Shown piece by piece: positions 34,201 through 45,813 of a DNA stretch of 64,000 bases. The stretch's first letter is position 1. Every line of letters begins with the position of its first letter. The stretch lies in contig NC_058523.1 in assembly GCF_904849725.1 (NCBI RefSeq), positions 113,586,189-113,650,188 on the forward strand, given 5' to 3'. The notes beneath the pieces were generated by a model. It did not search any database, was not told where the DNA came from, and was given only the letters and a program-made list of their open reading frames with translations. The position numbers were made by a program, and so were the translations under genes. The stretch comes from Hordeum vulgare subsp. vulgare. Taxonomy: Eukaryota; Streptophyta; Magnoliopsida; Poales; Poaceae.

Positions 34201-35549
34201 TAGGGTCGCCGGAAAAGGCGTCGGCGACGAGCCGGAGCGGCGGCCGAAGCTCGGTCGTCCTTGGGGTCTTTGAAATAGGGGGATCTACGCTCGGTTCTTA
34301 GCTGCTACGGCATCTACGCGTCGTCCTGGAGCTGTTGGTGCCCTCGGAAGGACGAGCTGGACATCGGAGGGCTACCGGCGACGAGCGGCAGCGGCGGTCC
34401 TCGTCGGGCTCCGGTGAAACTAGGGCTAGAGGAGGGGATCGAGGGGGAAAACTTAGGGGAAACGACCGCATGCTCACAGGGAGTGCAGAGCAGATCTTAG
34501 ACGGCTCGGGGAAGGCCTGGGGCGACGAATCGACGGAAGAGGTCCGGCGGCCGGAGGAGGAAGACGACGGCGTTGCGGGTGTTGCAGGGCTCGAGGAAGC
34601 TTCGGCTTCTGCAGAGACGACCAGGGCGACGAGGCGGAGCTAATGGCGTGCTCTGGGAGGGGATCCTATGGCCAGGGGCACGGGCAGCTCGAGCTCGAGC
34701 TCGGCTCTAATGGCGGCAGCAGGGAGAAGGAGGGGATCCGGGAGGAGGGGAAGAACCGAGGCGGGGAATGGATAGGGGAAGCTCTGGGGAGCTTACCCCC
34801 ATCGTTGCCAGCGCGAACCGGCGGCCAGGCAGGCACGCAGGTGCGTGGCCGCGCCGGAGGAGGCGGCGGCCACCTCCTACTGCCTACTGGCGTGAGGGAG
34901 GGGACGAGCGGGGAGATGGGCCGGGCCAGGCTAGGGTGACAGGTAAGTCTTTTTCCATTTCCTCTGTTTTGCTAATTATTGTATTGCTAATTAATTCAGC
35001 TCCAAAACAAAAAGTAAAAACTATTTTAGACCTCCTGAAATAATTGTTATAATATCCCCACTCATTTCCAAGACTTTCAACATTTTTGGAAAATTATAGT
35101 TTCTGATTTCAAATTTTAAATTTGAAACCAGTGGCTTTTGCATTTATTTAAAATGCTTAAAGTGTCAAGAAAAATAGTTTTCCCCAATGCTCATTTACTT
35201 TCATGATTTATCAGAAAGTTTGAACATTTCTTGAGGCCATTTTGGGTTCATTGATTTTGAACTAGTTGAAATTTCCTTTAATTGAAATGGTGGCTAGGGT
35301 TTTGAGTTTTTCCTTTGCCACTTTGTTGTTTTTGTTGAAACTTCTTAGATGCAAATGCAAAGAAGACATGAGCACAATGCTATCTTGCTTAAGTGTTAGG
35401 GATGTGACATTTTGCTAGGATCGTGAATTGTAGAATCATAACTATCACGATCGCAAAAATTTAGATTCTATGAGCAAAATCATAGAATCGGAGGGGCTAG
35501 TTTGGATCGTAAGATTCTAAGACTTGAGTTACAATTCTGACCAACGTTG
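31224..35549. mobile_element. hAT-like MITE (179 bp without its own insertion)
   Basis: The 8-bp direct repeat TGTTCATC lies at 31216-31223 and 35550-35557. Ends are imperfect inverted repeats: CAAAGTTCTCAGAATCAC on the left and CAACGTTGGTCAGAATTG read inward from the right. Removing the solo LTR plus one TSD copy (4147 bp) leaves 179 bp. Internally it repeats GATTCTA/TAGAATC words in both orientations. An 8-bp TSD suggests the hAT group. There is no coding capacity. Confidence 0.55.
31268..35409 (-). repeat. 4.1-kb solo LTR, probably Del/Tekay-lineage gypsy
   Basis: On the minus strand it starts TGTCACATCCCTAACAC at 35409 and ends GGGGTCTCGACA at 31268 (4142 bp). Perfect TSDs TTTTG lie at 31263-31267 and 35410-35414. 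No second LTR or internal region is present, so it formed by recombination between LTRs. A GC-rich block at about 33880-34940 sits where the LTR promoter and 5' transcribed part would be expected. Several long frames in that block are composition effects. Naming rests on the long LTR and TGTCACATCCC start. Confidence 0.78.
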
Positions 35550-35557
35550 TGTTCATC

Positions 35558-37035
35558 TAAAAAATGAAAAGGGCATGGTCATGGCGTGTGATTATTTTTA
35601 TTCCTCGTTGAAATCCTAGTGTTGTTTTGAGTCAGAGTCATGAGATGGTTAATTCCTACCAACCCTCTCCCTCGGGGCATGCGAGTAGTACCTTGAGTTG
35701 TGATAAAACTAATATAACTTTGCAATAAGTACATGAGTTCTTCATGACTAATGTGACACTATGGACATACACAATCTCACCTCCTCATAATTGCTAGCCT
35801 CTTCGGTACTGTGCATCGCCCGTTCTCACCTCAAGGATCGGTGAAACTTTTGCCGGTGCATCCAAACCCCGTGACATGACACGCTCTATTGCACATAAGC
35901 CTTATTATATCCTCCTCAAAGCAGCCACCATACCTACATATCATTGCATTTCCATAGCCATTCCGAGATATATTGCTATGCAAATGCCATCGTCACTTTA
36001 CATGACTAGTTTGTTCATCATCGAAATGCTTTGTGATCATATAGAGCTGACATAGTATTTGTGGCAAAGGCACCATTCATCATATTTTTGATACATGCCA
36101 TGCTAGATATTTGCACATCCTGGTACACTTCCACAGGCATTCATACAGAGTCATATCGTCCTATCAGTTTTCATATTGATTTGTAAGTAAATAAAAGTGT
36201 GATGATCATCATAATGAGGCCAAATGAGGCCACCATAATTATAAAATGAAAGAAAATGAATGAGATAAAAACAGGGAAGGTACTTTGCTACTGTTCTTTA
36301 CCACACTTGTGCCTCAAAGTGGGACCCTGCTCTTGATATAGAGAGTCTCACGTTACACCATTCATATGGTAGTAGGAATAACTTTTTCATTAACTTGGCT
36401 TGTATATTTCGATGATGGCTTCCTCAAATGCGCGAGGTCTTCATGAGCAAGCAAGTTGGATGCACACCCCACCTAGCTTCAGTGGAGCTTTCATGCACTC
36501 ATAGCTCTAGTGCATCATTTGCATGGAAATCCCTACTCCTTGCATCGATATCTTTCAACGGGCATATCCATAGGTCGCTTGTACGCCTAGTTGATGAGAG
36601 ACTATCTTCTCCACATTTTACCCCTTTGAAACCTACTATCATATTCTATTCTACCTATATGCTATTTCCATTGGTTCACGATCATGTATTGCATGAAGAA
36701 TTAAAATTTGATGCTTATTTAAAGAGTATGATCCTATTGCGTGACTTGGAAACCATGGTGCTCGACATTTGTATTAATGTGGTGAAGATGGACCCATGCC
36801 TTGTAATATAATAAGATGAATGGGGTAAAACAATCTTTGATGATCGTATACTTTGAAAGATTAATGATTTTTCTGCTTATGCCTATAAGTATTGTTGTGT
36901 TAATATTTGTTAATTCATCATTTCTCAGTGAGCATACATGCATAAGGTTACATTATGGGTAGGATGTCACATCAAAAAATCTATTTTAATCATTTACCTA
37001 CTCTAGGACGAGCAGGAATTAAGCTAGGCGAGGCT
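35558..37035 (+). other. 3' noncoding region of D, right part
   Basis: Continues the 3' region after the MITE-like element and runs to the polypurine remnant before the 3' LTR (AAGCTAGGCGAGGCT). It is colinear with 5550-6918 of C, including AGCTCTAGTGCATCATTTG at 36500-36518 (6370-6388 in C). A 127-codon frame at 36428-36811 is not kept in C and is not called a gene. Confidence 0.6.
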
Positions 37036-38598
37036 TGATAGGTGTCCAATGTATCTAACTTTTTTTATTGTTCCATGCTGATATACTATCATTTTAGCAT
37101 ACTTCTGGGGTATTTATTTACCAATTTATATTATTTTTTAGCACTAAATTCTGACCTAGTGTCCAATGTTAGTTGATGTTTTCTGCATGTTTTTCACTTT
37201 TTAGGTTTTCCATACCAAACAAACTCTAACCGACCTAATACTTTTTGGAGATTTTTTCTAGACCAAAACAAGATCAACAAGCATCACAGGAAGGCTCAGG
37301 TCCACATGAGGGCCCCACAAGCCAAGCCGATGCGGTCTGGGGGGGTAGCACCCTGTTGGCTTGTGGGCCCCTAAAGGCCCTTCCGACTCTGTTCTCTGGC
37401 TTATAAATTCTCAAATACCCTTAATACAATAGGAGTCCCGAAACACTTTTTACGCCGCCGCAAGTATCTGTTCCGAAGAGAGGCCATTTGGAGCTCCGTT
37501 CGGGCACCCTCCGGAGGGGGGTCGATCACGGAGGGCTTCTTCGTCAACCTTGCTACCCTCATGATGATGTGTGAGTAGTTCACCACAAACCTATGGGTCC
37601 ATATCTAGTACCTAGATGGCAATCTGTCTCTTTGTTGATCTTCAATACAATAATCATCGCATGTTTGCTTTGATACACATGATGAAATTCGTTTGGTGCA
37701 GTATGTTTGTAACGATTCAGAGAATTGTGGATTTATAATTTAGATTATTTATGATAAATATTTGAGTCTTCTCTGAATACTTACATGATTCTTATGTCCA
37801 TGATTATGATAGCTTCGTAATTCTCTTTGATCTATTGAAGTCGTTTGGCCAACTAGATCGATATTTCTTCCCTAAGAGAGGTGTGTTGTAGTATGTTCAA
37901 CCGAGCGAATTTCGATATCCCACACATAGAAGGGGACGAGATGTGTCTTTTTTTGCTGCTATTAAGGATAAAACGATCGGGTATATTCATATTTCTTGAG
38001 TTTACTTTGTCTACATCATGTCATTTTTCTCCATTCATTACTGTGTTTTACTTGATACTCCATATGCATGCTGGATAGCGGTCGATGAATGGAGTAATAA
38101 TAATAGGTGCGGGCAGGAGTAGGTCTAATTTTTCTATGGATGTGATGCCTACATACACATGATCAGTGTCGTGAAGATCGCATAACTATCTGCTTTTCTG
38201 TCAATTGCCCAACAGTATATTGTTTACCCACCGTATGCTATGTTTCATGAGAGGTGCCATTAGGGAAAACTATGCCCCCGGGGTCTAGTCACAACATATT
38301 TACAAAACCTTCAATACCTTGCTGCCATTTACTTGTTTTTATTTTATCTTGCCATCTACAATCATCTACACACCTCACTCGCTTGCAAATAACAAGTACA
38401 AGGGGAATGACAACCCTCTTGCCCGCATTGGGTGCAAGTTGTTTATTCTTTTGAGTGCAACCGCTGAAGATGGTTGTGGTCGATGTTCCTATTGGTTCGA
38501 TAAACCTTGGTTTCATAACTGAGGGAAATACTTACCCACATTGTTCTACAATAACCCGTTCCTCTACACGGAAAACCCAACACAGATCACAAGTATCA
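37036..38598 (+). repeat. 3' LTR of element D
   Basis: Starts TGATAGGTGTCCAATG and ends CACAAGTATCA (1563 bp), followed by the TSD ACCAG. It is full length compared with the 5' copy. Confidence 0.83.
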
Positions 38599-38603
38599 AC
38601 CAG

Positions 38604-38716
38604 CTCAACATTGTGTGATTAGCCTCCTCGAAAACTCCATTGGGAGTTGGGAAGATCTTGAAGAAGCTTTCCAAGATAACTTTTAAGGCACTTATGTACG
38701 GCTGCTAGGCTCCGAC
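38604..38716 (+). pseudogene. gag: E gag, short piece between two insertions
   Basis: About 37 codons of capsid domain: SLLENSIGSWEDLEEAFQDN, then a stop in place of Gln, then GTYVRLLGSD. The frame joins 27060 on the left (KGPA across the TSD) and 47627 on the right (DLSHIARQ). Confidence 0.8.
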
Positions 38717-40529
38717 TATTGGGGAACGTCACATGGGAAACAAAAAATTTCCTACGCGCACAAAGACCTATCATGGTGATGTCCATCTACGAGAGGGGAT
38801 ATTCGATCTACGTACCCTTGTAGACCGCACAGTAGAAGCGTTAAGTAACGCGGTTGATGTAGTGGGACGTCCTCACGTCCCTCGATCCGCCCCGCGAACC
38901 GTCCCGCGACCAGTCCCACGATCTAGTGCCGAACGGACGGCACCTCCGTGTTTAGCACACGTACAGCTCGACGATGATCTCGGCATTCTTGATCCAGCAA
39001 GAGAGACGGAGAGGTAGATGAGTTCTCCAACAGCGTGACGGCGCTTCGGAGGTTGGTGATGATCTTATCTCAGCAGGGCTCCGCCCGAGCTCCGCAGAAA
39101 CGCGATCTAGAGGTAGAACCGTGGAGATATGTGGTCGGGCTGTCGTGGCAAAGTTGTCTCAAATCATCCCTAAAACCTCCGTATATATAGGGGGAAGAGG
39201 GGGAGCCTTGCCTTGGGGTCCAAGGACCCCCAAGGGGTTCATCCGAGCCAAGGGGGGCAACCCTCCCCTTCCAAACCGAGTACAACTAGGTTTGGAAGGA
39301 GGAGTCCTTCCCCTTTTTCCCACCTCCTCTTTTTTTTCTCTTTGATTTTCTTCCTATGGCGCATAGGGCCTTCTTGGGCTGTCCCACCAGCCCACTAAGG
39401 GCTGGTGCACCACACCCAAGGCCTATGGGCTTCCCCGGGGTGGGTTGCCCCCCCGGTGAACACCCGGAACCCATTCGTCATTCCCGGTACATTCCCGGTA
39501 ACTCTGAAAACCTTCCGGTAATCAAATGAGGTAATCCTATATATCAATCTTCGTTTCCGGACCATTCCGGAAACCCTCGTGACGTCCGTGATCTCATCCG
39601 GGATTCTGAACAACATTCGGTAACCAACCATATAACTCAAATACGCATAAAACAACGTCGAACCTTAAGTGTGCAGACCCTGCGGGTTCGAGAACTATGT
39701 AGACAAGACCCGAGAGACTCCTCGGTCAATATCCAATAGCGGGACCTGGATGCCCATATTGGATCCTACATATTCTACGAAGATCTTATCGTTTGAACCT
39801 CAGTGCCAAGGATTCATATAATCCCGTATGTCATTCCCTTTGTCCTTCGGTATGTTACTTGCCCGAGATTCGATCGTTAGTATCCGCATACCTATTTCAA
39901 TCTCGTTTGCCGGCAAGTCTATTTACTCATTCCGTAATACAAGATCCCGCAACTTACACTAAGTCACATTGCTTGCAAGGCTTGTGAGTGATGTTGTATT
40001 ACCGAGTGGGCCCCGAGATACCTGTCCGTCACACGGATTGACAAATCCCACTCTCGATCTATACTAACTCAACGAACACCTTCGGAGATACCTGTAGAGC
40101 ATATTTATAGTCACCCAGTTACGTTGCGACGTTTGATACACACAAGGCATTCCTCCGGTGTCAGTGAGTTATATGATCTCATGGTCGTAGGAACAAATAC
40201 TTGACACGCACAAAACAGTAGCAACAAAATGATACGATCAATATGCTACGTCTATTAGTTTGGGTCTAGTCCATCACGTGATTCTCCTAATGACGCGATC
40301 CAGTTATCAAGCAACAACACCTTGTTCATAATCAGAAGACCCTGCCTATATTTGATCAACTGGCTAGCCAACTAGAGGCTTGCTAGGGACAGTGTTTTGT
40401 CTATGTATCCACACATGTATATAAGTCTTCATTCAATACAATTATAGCATGGATAATAAACGATCATCTTGATACAGGAATTATAATAATAACTATATTT
40501 ATTATTGCCTCTAGGGCATAATTCCAACA
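38717..40529 (-). repeat. 3' LTR of Angela-1
   Basis: 1813 bp. On the minus strand it begins TGTTGGAATTATGCCCTAG at 40529, preceded by the polypurine tract AAGTGGGAGAC. Nearly the same as 45814-47621 apart from scattered substitutions and a shorter C run (about 8 versus 16 bases). Confidence 0.93.
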
Positions 40530-40581
40530 GTCTCCCACTTGCACTAGAGTCAATAATCTAGCCCTCACATCATCATGTGAA

Positions 40582-43500
40582 TTACATTGTAATAAATCTA
40601 ACACCCGTACAGTTCTGGTGTTGATCATGCTTTGCCCGTGGAAGAGGTTTAGTCAGCGGGTCTGCTACATTCAGATCCGTGTGCACTTTGCATATATTTA
40701 CGTCCTCCCCTTCGACGTAGTCGCGGATGACGTTGAAGCGTCGTTTGATGTGTCTGGACTTCTTGTGAAACCGTGGTTACTTTGCTAGGGCAATGGCACC
40801 CGTGTTGTCACAAAACAAGGTTATTGGATTCAGTGCGCTTGGCACTACTCCAAGATCCGTCATGAACTGCTTCATCCAGACACCCTCCTTAGCCGCCTCC
40901 GAGGCAGCCATGTACTCCGCTTCACATGTAGAATCTGCTACGACGCTTTGCTTGGAACTGCACCAGCTTACCGCACCCCCATTAAGAATAAATACGTATC
41001 CGGTCTGCGACTTAGAGTCGTCCGGATCTGTGTCAAAGCTTGCATCGACGTAGCCCTTTACGGCGAGCTCTTCGTCACCTCCATACACGAGAAACATTTC
41101 CTTAGTCCTTTTCAGGTACTTCAGGATATTCTTGACCGCTGTCCAGTGATCAACTCCTCGATTACTCTGGAACCTGCGTGCCATACTTATGGCCAGGCTA
41201 ACGTCCGGTCTAGTGCACAGCATTGCATACATGATAGAACCTATGGCTGAAGCATAGGGGACGGTGCTCATATGCTCTCTATCCTCATCAGTTGTTGGGC
41301 ACTGAGTCTTACTCAATCTTGTACCTTGTAAAACTGGCAAGAACCCTTTCTTGGACTGTTCCATTTTGAACCTCTTCAAAACTTTATCAAGGTATGTGCT
41401 TTGTGTAAGTCCTATCAGGCGTTTCGATCTATCCCTGTAGATCTTAATGCCTAGAATGTAAGCAGGTTCTCCTAGGTCCTTCATAGAGAAACTTTTATTC
41501 AAGTAATCCTTTATGCTCTCCAAAAACTCTACGTTGTTTCCAATCAACAATATGTCATCCACATATAATATTAGAAACGCCACAGAGCTCCCACTCACTT
41601 TCTTGTAAATACAAAATTCTCCAACCACTTGTATAAACCCAAATGCTTTGATCACCTCATCAAAACGTTTGTTCCAACTCCGAGATGCTTGCACCAACCC
41701 ATAAATGGATCGCTGGAGCTTGCACACCTTGTTAGCATTCTTAGGCTCGACAAAACCTTCGGGTTGCATCATATACAACTCTTCCTTAAGGAAACCGTTA
41801 AGGAACGCCGTTTTGACATCCATCTGCCAGATTTCATGATCGAAAAATGCAATTATTGCTAACATGATTCTAACGGACTTAAGCATCGCTACGTGTGAGA
41901 ATGTCTCATCGTAGTCAACTCCTTGAACTTGTGAAAAACCCTTTGCCACAAGTCGAGCTTTATAAACGGTCACATTGCCGTCAGCGTCCGTCTTCTTCTT
42001 AAAGATCCATTTGTTCTGAATAGCCTTGCAGCCCTCAGGTAGTACTTCCAAAGTCCACACTTTGTTCTCATACATGGATCCTATCTCGGACTTCATGGCC
42101 TCTAGCCATTTGTTGGAATCTGGGCCCACCATTGCTTCTTCATAATTTGTAGGTTCATTGTTGTCTAACAACATGATTGACATGACGGGATTACCGTACC
42201 ACTCTGGAGCAGCATGTGGTCTCGTCGACCTGCGTGGTTCGACAGGAACTTGAACCCGAGTTTCATGATCATCATCATTAACTTCCTTCTCAACTGGCGT
42301 CGCAATGACAGAGGTTTCCCCTTGCCCTGTGCCACCATCTAGAGGGATGAGAGGTTCGACAACCTCATCAAGTTCTATCTTCCTCCCACTCAATTCTCTC
42401 GAGAGAAACTCCTTCTCGAGAAAAGCTCCGTTTGTAGCAACAAACACTTTGCCCTCGGATTTGTGATAGAAGGTGTACCCAACTGTCTCTTTTGGCAAAC
42501 CTATGAAGATGCACCTTTCCGCTTTGGGTTTCAGCTTTTCAGGCTGAAGCTTTTTGACATAAGCATCACATCCCCAAACTTTAAGAAACGACAACTTTGG
42601 CCTTTTGCCATACCACAGTTCGTATGGTGTCATCTCAACGGATTTTGATGGTGCCCTATTTAAAGTGAATGCAGCTGTTTCTAATGCATAACCCCAAAAC
42701 GATAACAGCAAATCGGTAAGATACATCATAGATCGCACCATCTCTAATTAAGTACGATTACGATGTTCGGACACACCATTATGCTGTGGTGTTCCAGGTG
42801 GTGTCAACTGTGAAACAATTCCACATTGTCTTAAGTGAGCACCAAACTCGAAACTCAGATATTTACCCCCACGATCAGACCGTAGGAACTTGATCTTCTT
42901 GTTACGATGATTTTCAACTTCACTCTGAAATTGCTTGAACTTTTCAAATGTTTCAGACTTGTGCTTCATTAAGTAGACATAACCATATCTACTCAAATCG
43001 TCAGTGAAGGTGAGAAAATAACGATATCCGCCGCGTGCGTCTACGCTCATCGGACCACACACATCGGTATGTATGATTTCCAACAAGTCACTTGCACGCT
43101 CCATTGTTCCGGAGAACGGAGTTTTAGTCATCTTGCCCATGAGGCATGGTTCGCACGTGTCAAGTGAATCAAAGTCAAGTGACTCCAAAAGTCCACCGGC
43201 ATGGAGTTTCTTCATGCGCTTTACACCAATATGACCTAAGCGGTAGTGCCACAAAAATATGGCGCTATCATTGTTAACTCTAACTCTTTTGGTCTCAATG
43301 TTATGTATGTGTGTATCGCTATCAAGATTCAATATGAACAATCCTCTCACATTGGGTCCATGACCATAAAAGATGTTACTCATAGAAATAGAACAACCAT
43401 TATTCTCTGACTTAAAAGAGTAACCGTCTCGCAATAAACAAGATCCAGATATAATGTTCATGCTCAACGCAGGCACTAAATAACAATGATTCAAGTTCAT

Positions 43501-44562
43501 AACTAATCCTGATGGTAACTGAAGTGAAACTGCGCCGACGGCGATTGCATCAACCTTGGAACCATTTCCTACGCGCATCGTCACTTCATCTTTCGCCAGC
43601 CTTCGTCTATTCCGCAGTTCCTGTTTCGAGTTGCAAATATGAGCAACAGAACCGGTATCGAATACCCAGGCACTACTACGAGAGCCAGTTAACTACACAT
43701 CAATAACATGTATATCAAATATACCTGATTTTTCTTTGGCCGCCTTCTTATCAGCCAGATACTTGGGGCAATTGCGCTTCCAGTGACCCATACCCTTGCA
43801 TTAGTAACACTCTGTTTCAGGCTTAGGTCCAGCTTTGGGTTTCTTCGTCGGATTGGCAACAGGCTTGCCGCTCTTCTTTGAATTACCCTTCTTGCCTTTG
43901 CCGTTTCTCTTGAAACTAGTGGTCTTATTCACCATCAACACTTGATGCTCTTTACGGGGTTCAGACTCTGCGACTTTCAGCATCGCAAACAACTCGCCGA
44001 GAGACTTGTTCATCCCTTGCATGTTGTAGTTCAACACAAAGCCTTTATAGCTTGGAGGCAGTGATTGAAGGATTCTGTCAGTGATAGCTTCTTGCGGGAG
44101 TTCAATCCCCAGCTCAGCTAGACGGTTTGAGTACCCAGACATTTTGAGCACATGTTCACTGACAGACGAGTTCTCCTCCATCTCGAAAGCATAGAATTTA
44201 TCGGAGGTCTCATACCTCTCGATCCGGGCGTTCTTATGAAACATAAACTTCAACTCCTGGAACATCTCAAATGCTCCATGACGCTCAAAGCGACGTTGAA
44301 GTTCCGGTTCTAAGCCATACAAGACTGCACATTGAACTACTGAGTAGTCCTCCTTACGTGTTAACCAAGCGTTCTTAACATCCTGGTCAGCCGTAGCGGG
44401 TGGTTCATCTCCTAGCGCATCATTAAGCACATAATCCATCTTCCCAGCTTGTAAGATTAGCTTAAGATTACGAGCCCAGTCTACAAAGTTGCTTCCATCA
44501 TCTTTCAACTTAGCTTTCTCTAGGAACGTATTAAAATTCAGGGTGACTGTCGCGTGAGCCAT
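40582..44562 (-). pseudogene. gag-pol: Angela-1 gag-pol polyprotein, four premature stops
   Basis: One frame of 1327 codons runs from ATG at 44562 to TAA at 40582-40584 without any frameshift. Stops lie at 43801-43803 (in the zinc knuckle, Tyr to stop), 43693-43695, 42748-42750 and 40777-40779. Domains in order: gag (MAHATVTLNFNTFLEKAK), zinc knuckle ending GHWKRNCPKY, protease with FDTGS, integrase with HTDVCGPM, FLRSDRGG and NGVSEH (DDE residues present), RT with LYVDDILLIG, and RNase H near the end. Gag packages RNA, and pol cleaves, copies and inserts the element. Reversal of single bases would be needed for function, so this copy is inactive. Confidence 0.92.
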
Positions 44563-45813
44563 GATCTACAAATATATTCAAAGTGGACTTAGACTTGTTC
44601 AAGTATAACTAGAGTTTAACTTAATCAAATTACTCGCTAAACTCCCACTCAAAAAGTACATCTCTCTAGTCATTTGAGTGGTTCATGATCCACTTACACT
44701 AGCTCAAGTCCGATCATCACGTGAGTTGAGTATAGTTTCAGTGGTAAGCATCCCTATGCTAATCATATCATCTATATGATTCATGATCGACCTTTCGGTC
44801 TCATGTGTTCCGAGGCCATGTGTGCACATGCTAGGCTCGTCGAGCTTAACCCGAGTGTTCCGCGTGTGCAACTGTTTTGCACCCGTTGTATGTGAACGTT
44901 GAGTCTATCACACCCGATCATCACGTGGTGTCTCGAAACGACGAACTGTAGCAACGGTGCACAGTCGGGGAGAACACAATTTCGTCTTGAAATTTTAGTG
45001 AGAGATCACCTTATAATGCTACCGTTGTTCTAAGCAAAATAAGGTGCATAAAAGGATTAACATCACATGCAATTCATAAGTGACATGATATGGCCACCAT
45101 CACGTGCTCCTTGATCTCCATCACCAAAGCACCGGCACGATCTTCTTGTCACCGGCGCCACACCATGATCTCCATCAACGTGTCGCCATCGGGGTTGTCG
45201 TGCTACTCATGCTATTACTACTAAAGCTACATCCTAGCAAAATAGTAAACGCGTCTGCAAGCACAAATGTTAGTTTAAAGACAACCCTATGGCTCCTGCC
45301 GGTTGCCGTACCATCGACGTGCAAGTCGATATTATCTATTACAACATGATCATCTCATACATCCAATATATCACATCACATCGTTGTCCATATCACATCA
45401 CAAGCATACCCGGCAAAAACAAGTTAGACGTCCTCTAATTTTGTTGTTGCATGTTTTACCTGGTGACCATGGGTATCTAGTAGGATCGCATCTTACTTAC
45501 GCAAACACCACAATGGGGATATATGAATTGCTATTTAACCTTATACAAGGACCTCCTCGGTCAAATCCGATTCAACTAAAGTTGGAGAAACTGACACTTG
45601 CCAGTCATATTTGAGCAACGGGGTTACTCGTAGCGATGAAACCAGTCTCTCGTAAGCGTACGAGTAATGTCGGTCCAAGCCGCTTCAATCCAACAATACC
45701 GCGCAATCAAGAGAAGACTAAGGAGGGCAGAAAAATGCACATCACCGCCCACAAAAAACTTTTGTGTTCTACTCGAGAAGACATCTACGCATGAACCTAG
45801 CTCATGATGCCAC
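44563..45813 (-). other. Leader of Angela-1 with primer-binding site
   Basis: Untranslated leader between the 5' LTR and gag. The primer-binding site TGGCATCATGAGC (minus strand, about 45812-45800) fits initiator tRNA-Met. Small frames here also occur, equally broken, in the Angela-2 leader. Confidence 0.8.

Larger units (their letters stand above)
27061..38598 (+). mobile_element. Sabrina-like gypsy element D, complete ends, with internal nested insertions
   Basis: LTRs are at 27061-28578 and 37036-38598. TSDs ACTAG (27056-27060) and ACCAG (38599-38603) differ by one transition, and the E gag frame supports ACCAG as original. The interior has a decayed primer-binding site, a gag-like plus protease ORF region (28807-29953), a conserved hairpin, and a noncoding 3' part interrupted by a MITE-like element that itself contains a solo LTR. 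No RT or integrase is seen. LTR divergence, including a deletion of about 50 bp in the 5' copy, indicates an old insertion. Confidence 0.85.

Noticed and set aside
33976..35043. Several long overlapping frames (Arg-, Pro- and Gly-rich) as possible genes
   Set aside because: High GC content removes stop codons in all frames; the region lies inside a solo LTR with clear TSDs.
31306..35409. Alternative left end of the solo LTR at TGTAACACATCGC
   Set aside because: It gives no TSD (CAGCC versus TTTTG); the end at 31268 gives a perfect TTTTG pair.
36428..36811. 127-aa plus-strand frame in the D 3' region
   Set aside because: The colinear region of C does not keep the frame; conservation is at the nucleotide level.
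38733..39655. Frames repeated in all four Angela LTRs (also 45764-46747, 49889-50980, 57032-58133)
   Set aside because: LTR sequence copied four times. Some frames extend beyond LTR borders, so they are not conserved genes.
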